This document shows, in pieces, positions 1 to 9,140 of a stretch of 64,000 nt of DNA; the stretch's first letter is position 1, and each line of letters begins with the position of its first letter. The position numbers and the translations under genes were made by a program. This DNA is from an uncultured Pelagibacteraceae bacterium (GTDB taxonomy: Bacteria > Pseudomonadota > Alphaproteobacteria > Pelagibacterales > Pelagibacteraceae): positions 1-64,000 of the forward strand of contig CACJFA010000001.1 of assembly GCA_902592545.1 (NCBI GenBank), in the 5' to 3' direction. The notes beneath the pieces are model-generated. The model searched no databases. It was not told the DNA's origin and saw nothing but the letters and a program-made list of their open reading frames with translations.

Positions 1-2257
1 TTGAACTAGAATTTATTATTAACACAAATAATCTTTCCAAAATATCAATTCTTACAAAAAAATTATCAAATCTCTCAAATCCACACAAAAGCATAAAGTT
101 TTTATTTTTTATTTCTTTATCGTCTAAAAAATTCAAACCAAAGGTAGGTGGTTTTAAATTATGAAATTTTTGATAAAAATTTTTCCATAATAATGTTCGC
201 AAAGATACGGCTTCTGGTTTAATTAATTGATAAAGGAAAACATGGTATCTTCCAAACTTTACTCCTAAGTCTCTAAGAATTTTTCTTTCATTTTGTTCTA
301 AGTTTTTCAGATACTCAGAAACCTGATCCCTTTTTAATACCCCATTGTTTTCATAGAGTTGGTATGCCAGTGCTTTAATTGATGAATTATTTTCTTTTAT
401 ATTTTTTAAATCAATTAAACTTTTAAGAACGTTATTTATTTTTGCATGAATCCATTTGTTAATGTAATCGTTTAATTTTTGTTTAGTATTTTGTTCAATA
501 ATATCATCAATGATTAAATCAAAATTAGGATTTAAATAGTCACTACCTGTCGTTAATTTGGCAATTGAGAAATCATTCCAGTAAATTTTAAAGTCTTCAT
601 TTAAATTTATTAATCCCGTATCAATTATTGATTGAACACGTTTTTCTAATTCTGGACCAATAGTTTGTCTGGCAGCTTTTTTTAAAGATTTAATATCTGT
701 TTCCAAAGCACCCTTTTTTAGATCTAGTTCTAATTTTAGTCCTTTAATCTTTCCAATAAATTGATCGTCAATTTTTACGTCATTGTTTTGTAAAATTTCA
801 GTTTTAAATTCCATATCTTGTTTTAAACCTCTAGCGAGTACACTTGCTCTTTTGTCAATAAAAGTTTTAGTAAGTTCTTCATGCAATCTGTCTGAAAGTT
901 TATCTTCCAAGTGTTTAGTTTTTTCTATCCAATAAATTTGATTTTCTACCCAATTATTTTTATTCGAAACATATGACCAAGTTCTGACATTTGCAATTCT
1001 ATTTGACAAAGAATCTACATTTCCCTCTAATTTATCAAGCTTCATAAGCTGTAATCTCATATAGTCTTCAGAAATTAGTCCTTTTTTGCTGGTTAAAAAT
1101 TTAAATACATTTCCAATAACCTCAAAATGATTTCCATAAGTTTTTTTTACAAAATCAGGTATTTGGCAACATTCCCATAAAAGCATTAAAGTTTTCTCAT
1201 CAAATCCTATATTTAAAATTCTTTGATCTTTTAAAAAATATTTTAGCGCTTTTTCGTCCTCACATTCATGAATTTTTCTTAGCCATTCCACTTGAGGTTT
1301 TTCTTCTAAACTATTGATCAAACTATTTGGGTTGTTGAAATTAAGATTTGAATTTCTCCAAAACAAAGTTCTAATTTCCTCAAATTTATGATTTTCTAAT
1401 AATTCTACCTCTTCTGGAGTTATTTCTTTGCAATCACCAGTAATACCAAAATTACCGTCGTTAAGGTACCTGCCAGCTCTACCTGCTATTTGACCTATTT
1501 CAGATAGATTTAACCTTCTTAATTTTTTTCCATCAAATTTCTTAATATTTGAAAAATAAACAAAATCTAAATCCATATTTATTCCCATTCCAATTGCATC
1601 TGTTGCAACTAAAAAATCTACATCCCCAGATTGATATAATTCAACTTGAGCATTTCTTGTTTTTGGACTTAGTGATCCCATTACAATAGCGGCACCACCC
1701 TTTTGTCTTCTTATTAACTCAGCAATGGCATAAACCTCCTCTGCAGAAAATGCAATGATTGCTGTTTTTCTTTCAATTCTCGATATTTTTTTATGACCAG
1801 CGTAAGTAAGTTTAGATAGTCTTTCTCTATTTATAAATTCAATATCTCCATCTAATTTTGAAATAATGTTTTTAATGGTATTTGAACCCATCAGCATTGT
1901 AAGTTTTTCTCCTCTCATATTAAAAAGTCTATCAGTAAAAATATGACCTCTTTCATGATCAGCACACATTTGAATTTCATCCACACCAACAAACTCTAGA
2001 TGTTTATCAATTGGCATAGACTCAACTGTACATAAAAAATATTTAGCATTAGATGGAATGATTTTTTCCTCACCAGTTATTAATGCAACTTTATCTAAAC
2101 TTATTTTCTTGATTACTTTGTCATATACTTCTCTCGCGAGTAATCTAAGTGGAAATCCAATCATTCCACTCTCAAAAGAAAGCATGGTTTCAATAGCAAG
2201 ATGGGTTTTACCTGTATTGGTCGGACCGAGAACAGCTGTAATTTTATTTTTAGTCAT
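1..2257 (-). CDS. Suv3-like DEAD/DEAH-box helicase (5' part of gene; C-terminus runs off the left edge)
   Basis: Own reverse-strand translation from ATG at 2257: MTKNKITAVLGPTNTGKTHLAIETMLSFESGMIGFPLRLLAREVYDKV...VDEIQMCADHERGHIFTDRLF...DFLVATDAIGMGINMDLDFVYFS...IGQIAGRAGRY; Walker A (GPTNTGKT), DEIQ box and motif VI typical of the mitochondrial Suv3-like family. Missing from the ORF track because it is open at the edge. Confidence 0.88.
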   Translation of the reverse strand, partial: MTKNKITAVLGPTNTGKTHLAIETMLSFESGMIGFPLRLLAREVYDKVIKKISLDKVALITGEEKIIPSNAKYFLCTVESMPIDKHLEFVGVDEIQMCADHERGHIFTDRLFNMRGEKLTMLMGSNTIKNIISKLDGDIEFINRERLSKLTYAGHKKISRIERKTAIIAFSAEEVYAIAELIRRQKGGAAIVMGSLSPKTRNAQVELYQSGDVDFLVATDAIGMGINMDLDFVYFSNIKKFDGKKLRRLNLSEIGQIAGRAGRYLNDGNFGITGDCKEITPEEVELLENHKFEEIRTLFWRNSNLNFNNPNSLINSLEEKPQVEWLRKIHECEDEKALKYFLKDQRILNIGFDEKTLMLLWECCQIPDFVKKTYGNHFEVIGNVFKFLTSKKGLISEDYMRLQLMKLDKLEGNVDSLSNRIANVRTWSYVSNKNNWVENQIYWIEKTKHLEDKLSDRLHEELTKTFIDKRASVLARGLKQDMEFKTEILQNNDVKIDDQFIGKIKGLKLELDLKKGALETDIKSLKKAARQTIGPELEKRVQSIIDTGLINLNEDFKIYWNDFSIAKLTTGSDYLNPNFDLIIDDIIEQNTKQKLNDYINKWIHAKINNVLKSLIDLKNIKENNSSIKALAYQLYENNGVLKRDQVSEYLKNLEQNERKILRDLGVKFGRYHVFLYQLIKPEAVSLRTLLWKNFYQKFHNLKPPTFGLNFLDDKEIKNKNFMLLCGFERFDNFFVRIDILERLFVLIINSSS

Positions 2258-2425
2258 TTCTATCTTTTGTGCTTCTTTTTTTTTACCTACCAGATATTGT
2301 TGCTGCTAAAGAACAAAAATAGACTAAAACATGACCGAATCGGAGGGTAAAAAGTTCTCATTTTCTTTTTAAACTTAGTGAGATTATCATAAATAAGTTT
2401 AATCCTATAATAATAAAATAATTTA

Positions 2426-3652
2426 ATGTTAAAAAAATTAGTTAAAAATTTAAAGCCATCTTCTACTCTTTTAATTAACGAAACTTCTAAAAAATTAGAA
2501 GATCAAGGCAAGAAAATTTTCAAATTTGGTTTTGGACAATCCCCATTTAAAATACCTGAAGATGTAGTCGAAGAATTAAAAAATAATGCTTATCAAAATA
2601 AATATTTACCTATGCAGGGTCTTGAGGAATTAAGAGAATCTGTGGCAAAATACTCATCTAAAAAGAAAAATTATAATTATAAAGCGCACAATGTAATAAT
2701 TGGACCGGGATCTAAAGAATTAATGTTTTTATTACATTTAATATTTGATGGTGAAATTATATTGCCAGCACCTAGTTGGGTTTCATATGCACCACAAGCT
2801 ATTTTAGGGAGAAATAAAATTCAAATTCTTCAAACAGAAAGAGAGAACAACTGGTTTCCTTCTGGAGAACAAATTGAGAAAGTCATTTTAAAAGATAAAA
2901 ATAAAAATTATTTATTATTTTTAAATTCACCGAATAATCCCTCTGGACAGGTTTGTGATAAACTAGAAGAAATTTCAGAAATTGCCAAAAAGTATAATCT
3001 TATAATTTTATCAGATGAAATATATTCAGAATTAACATTTTCAAAAAATTTCAAATCTATCTCAAGCTATTGTCCTGAAAAAACTATTATTAGTACAGGA
3101 CTTAGTAAATGGTGTGGTGCCGGGGGATGGAGACTTGGTTATTTTATAATTCCAGAAGAACTGAATAACATAAAAAATATGATCAATGTATTAGCTAGTG
3201 AAACTTTTTCTGCAGTGAGCGCACCCATTCAGTATGCAGCTATTAAAGCTTACGAAAATGATCATTCAAATTATATTACAAAATCAATCAATATTTTAAA
3301 TGCAGTTGGTAAATATGTTTTTTTAAATTTAAAATCAAATAAGGTATTGATTAATGAGCCTCAGGGAGGGTTTTATTTGATGCCAGAATTTTTAAACAAT
3401 AAATTTAAAACTTCATCAGAAATGTGTAGCGATATATTAAATAGTACTGGAGTTGCTTTATTACCAGGTTCTGATTTTGGATTTAATCCAGATAAAATGT
3501 TAGCAAGGTTAAGTTTTACAGATTTTGATGGACAAGAGTTTATGAAAAATATTGATGAAACTAAAAAAATTGATCAAAATTTAATTAATAAGTTTGCACC
3601 AAAAGTAGTTGAAGGTGTTAATATGCTTAAGAATTGGTCAGAAAACTTATAA
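2426..3652 (+). CDS. Class I/II pyridoxal-phosphate aminotransferase (aspartate aminotransferase-like)
   Basis: NSPNNPSGQV, SDEIYSEL and STGLSKWCGAGGWRLGY (PLP lysine region) motifs. Confidence 0.85.
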   Translation: MLKKLVKNLKPSSTLLINETSKKLEDQGKKIFKFGFGQSPFKIPEDVVEELKNNAYQNKYLPMQGLEELRESVAKYSSKKKNYNYKAHNVIIGPGSKELMFLLHLIFDGEIILPAPSWVSYAPQAILGRNKIQILQTERENNWFPSGEQIEKVILKDKNKNYLLFLNSPNNPSGQVCDKLEEISEIAKKYNLIILSDEIYSELTFSKNFKSISSYCPEKTIISTGLSKWCGAGGWRLGYFIIPEELNNIKNMINVLASETFSAVSAPIQYAAIKAYENDHSNYITKSINILNAVGKYVFLNLKSNKVLINEPQGGFYLMPEFLNNKFKTSSEMCSDILNSTGVALLPGSDFGFNPDKMLARLSFTDFDGQEFMKNIDETKKIDQNLINKFAPKVVEGVNMLKNWSENL

Positions 3653-3731
3653 AATCACTCTGTACACCTATGATTATTTTTTGTTAGAATAAACTTATAA
3701 AAATAACGACATATAAATAGAGGGGTAAATA

Positions 3732-4736
3732 ATGAAAAAAATAATAACATCTCTATCGAGTGCTTTACTGATTTTATTTGCATCATTGTCTTTTACAACT
3801 GTTGCTAAATCAGCAGAGTTCTTTACGATAGGAACAGGCGGACCTACAGGAGTATATTTCCAAACAGGAAACGCTATATGTAAAATGCTGCACAAATCAG
3901 CAATTAGTGCTGAACATGGTAGAAAAAAAGGCACAGCTAAAGCTTATAGATGTACTGCTCCATCAACTGGTGGATCTAACTACAACATTGGTCAGATAGC
4001 AGCTGGAGAATTCCAATTTGGTGTAGCACAATCAGACTGGCAGTATCATGCTGTTAATGGGTCTAGTAAATGGGAAGGAAAACAATTTAGCAATTTAAGA
4101 GCAGTGTTTTCAGTTCACAATGAGCCTTTTCAAATTTGGGCTAGAAAAAAAGCAAAAATCAAAGATTTTGCTGGATTAAAAGGAAAAGTAGTTAACATCG
4201 GTAATCCTGGTTCAGGTCAAAGAGGAACTATGGAAGAACTGATGAAAGCAATGGGTGTTGATAATAGTTTCTTTAAATCAACAACTGAACTTACTTCTTC
4301 TGAGCAAGTTAAAGCGCTATGCGACGGAAAAATAGATGCATTTGGTTATTCTGTTGGATTTCCAAATGGTGCTATGGAACAAGCAGCAACTTGTGCAGCT
4401 AAAGCATCTCCAATTAATTTAACAGGTTCTGAAGTTCAAGGTTTAATTGATGGTGCAGATTATTATGCACAGGCAGTCATACCTAAAGGAACTTATACAG
4501 GTCAGAAAAAAGATGCAACAACTTTTGGCGTAAAAGCTACTGTTGTTACTTCTGCAGATGTTTCTGAGGAGCTTGTTTATTTAGTTACAAAAGCTGTAAT
4601 GGAAAATTTTGATGATTTCAAAAAACAACATCCAGCATTTGGTTTCTTGGAAAAGAAAAACATGATTAAAGATGGTTTATCTGCTCCATTACATCCAGGT
4701 GCAATAAAATACTATAAAGAAGCTGGGTTAATGTAA
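3732..4736 (+). CDS. TAXI-family TRAP transporter solute-binding protein
   Basis: Signal peptide followed by FFTIGTGGPTGVYFQTGNAIC, typical of TAXI receptors; followed by a TRAP permease. Confidence 0.9.
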   Translation: MKKIITSLSSALLILFASLSFTTVAKSAEFFTIGTGGPTGVYFQTGNAICKMLHKSAISAEHGRKKGTAKAYRCTAPSTGGSNYNIGQIAAGEFQFGVAQSDWQYHAVNGSSKWEGKQFSNLRAVFSVHNEPFQIWARKKAKIKDFAGLKGKVVNIGNPGSGQRGTMEELMKAMGVDNSFFKSTTELTSSEQVKALCDGKIDAFGYSVGFPNGAMEQAATCAAKASPINLTGSEVQGLIDGADYYAQAVIPKGTYTGQKKDATTFGVKATVVTSADVSEELVYLVTKAVMENFDDFKKQHPAFGFLEKKNMIKDGLSAPLHPGAIKYYKEAGLM

Positions 4737-4755
4737 TCCAATTTTTATTAATTAA

Positions 4756-4790
4756 AAAGGCCTGGTAATTTTTACCGGGCCTTTTTTTTA
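4756..4790 (+). terminator. Rho-independent-type hairpin between TAXI receptor and TRAP permease
   Basis: AGGCCTGGTAA-TTT-TTACCGGGCCT stem (one G-T wobble) followed by a T run. Confidence 0.85.
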
Positions 4791-4807
4791 TGGTATGAAT
4801 AATTTTA

Positions 4808-7129
4808 ATGAGCGACTCAATCAGCAGTAAAATTAAAAATAAAATAAGCGAAGACTTATCACCAACTAGAAATATTACTGGTTTTCATTTGAAAATTGTT
4901 TCAGCAATAGCAATTATTTGGTCATTATTTCAACTTTGGTACGCTTCACCATTTCCATTTATGTTAAATTTTGGAATGTTTAAGGGATTGCCAGCAAGGG
5001 CAATTCATTTAGGTTTTGCTTTAACTTTAGCCTTTTTAATTTACCCAATCTCAAAGAGTAAGAAAATTTCGTTTTTTGACGTTTTGATCAGTTTTATGGG
5101 GGCGATATCGTGTCTTTATATTTATTTTTTTTATGATCAGTTGGTTGAAAGAGGGGGTGTTCTTTTAAATCTGAAGATATCAGAAACATTCAATTTACCA
5201 TTAGAATTGATTTTAGGAGGATGTGGAATTTTAATTCTTTTAGAGGCCACCAGAAGAGCAATTGGTTTACCTTTGGTAATTATTGCTAGTTGTTTTTTAC
5301 TGTTTTCATATTTTGGAAGGTATGCGCCTGAAATAATATCCCATGGTGGTTTATCTTTAAATAGACTTGTGGGCTTCCAGTGGCTTGATCAAGAAGCAAT
5401 TTTTGGAATTCCGATTGGGGTATCGGTTGATTTTATTTTCTTATTTGTTTTATTTGGTGCTCTGCTTGAAACTGCTGGTGGTGGAAAATATTTTTTAGAT
5501 CTTGCTTTTGCAATGGTTGGAAAAATGCGAGGAGGTCCTGCAAAGGCAGCAATATTAGGTTCAGGTATGACTGGATTAATTTCAGGATCTTCAATTGCAA
5601 ACACAGTTACTACTGGAACATTTACAATTCCAATTATGAAAAAAACAGGTTTTTCAAAAGAAAAAGCTGGCGCTATTGAGGTCTCTTCCTCTGTCAATGG
5701 TCAGATCATGCCACCTGTAATGGGGGCTGCAGCATTCGTAATGGCAAGTTTTATAGGCGTTACCTACTTTGAAATAGTTAAACATGCTTTCTTACCAGCT
5801 ATTATTTCTTATATAGCATTATTCTATATTTCACATTTAGAAGCTTTAAAATTAAATCTTAAGGGAATGGATGACGCAGATGTTCCTCATTTAAAAAAAA
5901 CGTTTCTGTCTGGTATACATTTTTTAATTCCAATTTTTGTTTTAATTTATACTTTGGTTTATTTAAGATTTACCGCCTCTTATTCAATTTTTTATGCAAC
6001 CATTACTTTGGTTTTAGTCAATTTAATAAATTTGTTAATTAAAAATGAAATTAAAAAAGATGCTCTTAAAGAATGGTTTAATCAAACAATAGTTGGTTTT
6101 GAAAAAGGCGCTTTAAATATGGTTGCTGTTGGTATAGCGATTGCAACTGCAGGAATTATTGTTGGTGCAGTTGGATCTACAGGTTTAAGTACTAATTTAA
6201 TAATAGTTATAGAATCTATAGCTAAAGATAACGTTACTATTTTATTGTTTTTGACAATTATTTTGTGCTTACTTTTAGGAATGGGTTTGCCAACAACAGC
6301 AAATTATGTTGTTGTTGCTTCTTTAATGGCGACTGTATTGGTGGATGTTGGGAATGCCTCAGGTTTTATTTTTCCGTTAATTGCAGTTCATTTATTTGTC
6401 TTCTATTTTGGCTTAATGGCTGATGTAACGCCACCTGTGGGACTTGCCTCTTATGCAGCTGCAGGAATATCTGGTGGAGATCCCCTAAGAACAGGGGTGC
6501 AAGCATTTTGGTATAGTTTAAGAACAGGAATTTTGCCTATTGTATTCTTATTTAACCATGAACTTTTACTTATTGGTATTGAAAATATTTGGCATGGATT
6601 GATTGTAATTATAACTTCTTTAATTGGGATTTTAGTATTCACCTCAGCCACTCAAGGATGGTTTATTAATAAACTTAAATGGTATGAAATAATTATTTTT
6701 TTAGTAATTTCTATTGCCTTGTTATCACCCGACTTTGTTTTAAACAAATTTTATCCAAAATATAATTATAAGGAAATTACTAAAATTAATTCAATGAAAT
6801 TAGACTCAACAAAAGAAATTCAAATTAAAATAACAAGACCCAGTTTATATGGAGAAAGATATAAGTTATTTGTGATATCAAAAAATACTTTTGAGGATAA
6901 ATTTACTTTAGGGGACTATGGAATTACATTAATGAATCAAAATGATAAAGTTGTTATTGATAATTTGAAATGGAATGGAGAAGCAAAAAAGAGTGGTTTT
7001 GAAATGGGAGACTATATAAGTGAATTTAAAATTGAAAATTCAGATAGACCATCCAAAAATATCGTTTATCCTATAGCAATATTATTGTTAGTAGTATTTG
7101 GCTACTTTAACTTAAAAAGAAAAGAGTAA
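4808..7129 (+). CDS. TRAP transporter fused permease (4TM/12TM)
   Basis: Long polytopic protein; GSGMTGLISGSSIANTVTTGTFTIPIMKK and LGMGLPTTANYVVVASLMA motifs of fused TRAP permeases. Confidence 0.92.
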   Translation: MSDSISSKIKNKISEDLSPTRNITGFHLKIVSAIAIIWSLFQLWYASPFPFMLNFGMFKGLPARAIHLGFALTLAFLIYPISKSKKISFFDVLISFMGAISCLYIYFFYDQLVERGGVLLNLKISETFNLPLELILGGCGILILLEATRRAIGLPLVIIASCFLLFSYFGRYAPEIISHGGLSLNRLVGFQWLDQEAIFGIPIGVSVDFIFLFVLFGALLETAGGGKYFLDLAFAMVGKMRGGPAKAAILGSGMTGLISGSSIANTVTTGTFTIPIMKKTGFSKEKAGAIEVSSSVNGQIMPPVMGAAAFVMASFIGVTYFEIVKHAFLPAIISYIALFYISHLEALKLNLKGMDDADVPHLKKTFLSGIHFLIPIFVLIYTLVYLRFTASYSIFYATITLVLVNLINLLIKNEIKKDALKEWFNQTIVGFEKGALNMVAVGIAIATAGIIVGAVGSTGLSTNLIIVIESIAKDNVTILLFLTIILCLLLGMGLPTTANYVVVASLMATVLVDVGNASGFIFPLIAVHLFVFYFGLMADVTPPVGLASYAAAGISGGDPLRTGVQAFWYSLRTGILPIVFLFNHELLLIGIENIWHGLIVIITSLIGILVFTSATQGWFINKLKWYEIIIFLVISIALLSPDFVLNKFYPKYNYKEITKINSMKLDSTKEIQIKITRPSLYGERYKLFVISKNTFEDKFTLGDYGITLMNQNDKVVIDNLKWNGEAKKSGFEMGDYISEFKIENSDRPSKNIVYPIAILLLVVFGYFNLKRKE

Positions 7130-7131
7130 AA

Positions 7132-7557
7132 TTACCCACCTGGACCTAAATTAGAAGGCTTTATTTTAATAATTTTCCATACTCCAGATGCAGAGGTAAT
7201 TATTTTATCATTACACTTTAGCTCACAAAATAAAAACACAAGAGTATTTGTTTTTTTTAAAATTTTTGCATGTCCAATAATCTCATCCCCAACTTTTGAA
7301 GCACCTATAAATTTTATATCTAAAGAGATAGTTACACATGGTGCATTTCTTGCAGCTCTATGCGCGGCTGTTCCTGCTCCTGCATCTATTAAAGCAGATA
7401 AATAACCCCCATGAGTTATTCCAGCAGCATTTAAATGATTTTCATTAATTATAGATTTAAATTCATATTCATTTTCTGAAATAGCTCTAAATAAAACACC
7501 CCCATTGTGTTTCATAAATCCAGGTTTAATACTTATTTGCTCAAATTTACTGCTCAT
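7132..7557 (-). CDS. PaaI-family (hotdog) thioesterase
   Basis: HLNAAGITHGGYLSALIDAGAGTAAHRA hotdog motif; the ATG at 7557 (MSSKFEQ...) is preferred to the longer ORF start at 7653, which runs towards the tRNA. Confidence 0.8.
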   Translation of the reverse strand: MSSKFEQISIKPGFMKHNGGVLFRAISENEYEFKSIINENHLNAAGITHGGYLSALIDAGAGTAAHRAARNAPCVTISLDIKFIGASKVGDEIIGHAKILKKTNTLVFLFCELKCNDKIITSASGVWKIIKIKPSNLGPGG

Positions 7558-7679
7558 AATTTTTATAATACAAAAGTTAAAATTAATAAAATAATTAAAA
7601 TAATTATAAAAAAATATATTACTGATTTTTGTAAAGATGCATTCAAAAGCCAATTAAACATTTTTGTTTTCTTTTTGGT

Positions 7680-7752
7680 GGACCGCCCAGAACTCGAATC
7701 TGGAATCTCCCGGTTCGTAGCCGAGCGCCTTATCCAATTTGGCCAGCGGTCC
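7680..7752 (-). tRNA. tRNA-Arg(ACG)
   Basis: Cloverleaf on reverse strand: GGACCGC acceptor, anticodon arm CTCGG-CTACGAA-CCGGG (anticodon ACG), T arm CCAGA-TTCGAGT-TCTGG. Confidence 0.93.
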
Positions 7753-7826
7753 TTTTTTAATAATTTATTCAATATATCAAAGTTTTTGATGTAATTTAAC
7801 TTATAAAATATTATGTTAATTACTTT

Positions 7827-9014
7827 ATGAGCAAAAATTCTAGCGATGTTGTTATTACTTCAGCACTAAGAACTCCAATTGGTAGATACAAAGGGTCGTT
7901 AAAAAATCTTAGCGCATCAAAATTAGGATCAATTGCAATTAAAGAGGTAATTTATCAATCAAAATTAGATTTAGAGGAGATTGATGAAGTAATTATGGGG
8001 CACGTTTTAACTTCTGGACTTGGTCAAAATCCCGCTAGGCAAGCTTCAATTGGTGCCGGAGTACCAGTTTCAAAACCTGCTCATATTGTTAATCAGGTTT
8101 GTGGATCTGGATTAAGATCTGTTGTTTCAGGATATCAATCAATAAGTTTAGGAGAAAATAAAATAGTCATTGCAGGCGGTCAAGAAAATATGTCTAGAGC
8201 AACTCATGCAATTTATTATCGAGAAGATAAAAAATTTTCTGAAAACAAATTAGTAGATACAATGATAAAAGATGGTCTGCTAGATTCATTTAATGATTAT
8301 CATATGGGTGTCACAGCTGAGAATGTTGCCGATAAATATAAAATTTCAAGAGATGAACAAGATAATTTTTCTTTAAATTCTCAGAAAAAAACAGAAAAAG
8401 CATATAGTGAAAATAAATTTCAGGATGAGCTGATTAAATTAAAAATTGAAGATGGTGATAAAAAATTTATATTTGAAAAAGATGAACATCCTAGAGAAAA
8501 TTTAAGCCTAGATGATTTAAAAAAATTAAAAACAGTATTTAAAGAAAATGGGACTGTAACACCTGGAAATTCCTCAGGCATAAACGATGGTGCTGCAGCC
8601 TTAGTTTTAATGTCTAGAGAACAAGCAGAAAAAAAATCATTAGAGCCATTGGTTAAAATTGTATCTTGGGCAACTTGTGGGGTTGAGCCTTCATTAATGG
8701 GATTGGGACCTATACCCTCAATTCAAGAAGCTTTATCTAAAGCAAATTGGAAAATAGATGAAGTAGACTTATTTGAAATTAATGAAGCCTTTGCAGCACA
8801 AAGTATTGCGGTAATTAAAGAATTAAAAATTTCTGAACAAAAAGTTAATGTTAATGGAGGAGCAATTGCCCTAGGTCATCCAATTGGAGCTTCTGGGGCA
8901 AGAATTTTGGTTACACTTGTCCATGAAATGATTAAGCAAGATAAAAAAAAAGGTTGTGCGGCACTCTGTATTGGTGGTGGTATGGGAATAGCTATGTGTA
9001 TTGAGAGAAGCTAA
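7827..9014 (+). CDS. Acetyl-CoA C-acetyltransferase (thiolase)
   Basis: NQVCGSGLRSV, NEAFAAQS, NVNGGAIALGHPIGASGARI and CIGGGMGIAM motifs. Confidence 0.93.
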   Translation: MSKNSSDVVITSALRTPIGRYKGSLKNLSASKLGSIAIKEVIYQSKLDLEEIDEVIMGHVLTSGLGQNPARQASIGAGVPVSKPAHIVNQVCGSGLRSVVSGYQSISLGENKIVIAGGQENMSRATHAIYYREDKKFSENKLVDTMIKDGLLDSFNDYHMGVTAENVADKYKISRDEQDNFSLNSQKKTEKAYSENKFQDELIKLKIEDGDKKFIFEKDEHPRENLSLDDLKKLKTVFKENGTVTPGNSSGINDGAAALVLMSREQAEKKSLEPLVKIVSWATCGVEPSLMGLGPIPSIQEALSKANWKIDEVDLFEINEAFAAQSIAVIKELKISEQKVNVNGGAIALGHPIGASGARILVTLVHEMIKQDKKKGCAALCIGGGMGIAMCIERS

Positions 9015-9048
9015 AAAGCTTAATATTCATTTATTTTTTTATTTTTTG

Positions 9049-9054
9049 TATAAT
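9049..9054 (+). promoter_or_regulatory. Candidate -10 box (TATAAT, TG-extended) upstream of the PDH E1 gene
   Basis: TTTTTTGTATAAT in the 126-nt gap before the gene; AT-rich background makes chance matches common. Confidence 0.3.
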
Positions 9055-9140
9055 AAAAATATAAGATTAACGAAAAAACCTTATTAATGTGATAAAATAA
9101 AATCCAATAATGTTTTTTTGGGTATATAAAACATTTAAAA

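Noticed and set aside
2058-2309. 83-aa + strand ORF
   Set aside because: Antisense to the Suv3-like helicase N-terminus.
3653-3731. Riboswitch or -35/-10 promoter upstream of the TAXI receptor
   Set aside because: Only about 79 nt, with no convincing hairpin series and no properly spaced promoter boxes by eye.
5389-5697. 102-aa minus-strand ORF and similar antisense ORFs inside TRAP permease, aceE, gltB, murA, hisD, dapE and others
   Set aside because: All lie wholly within confidently assigned genes and show no domain signal.
7507-7794. ORFs 7507..7794 (+) and 7563..7772 (-)
   Set aside because: Both run through the tRNA-Arg and overlap the thioesterase start; no recognisable domain.
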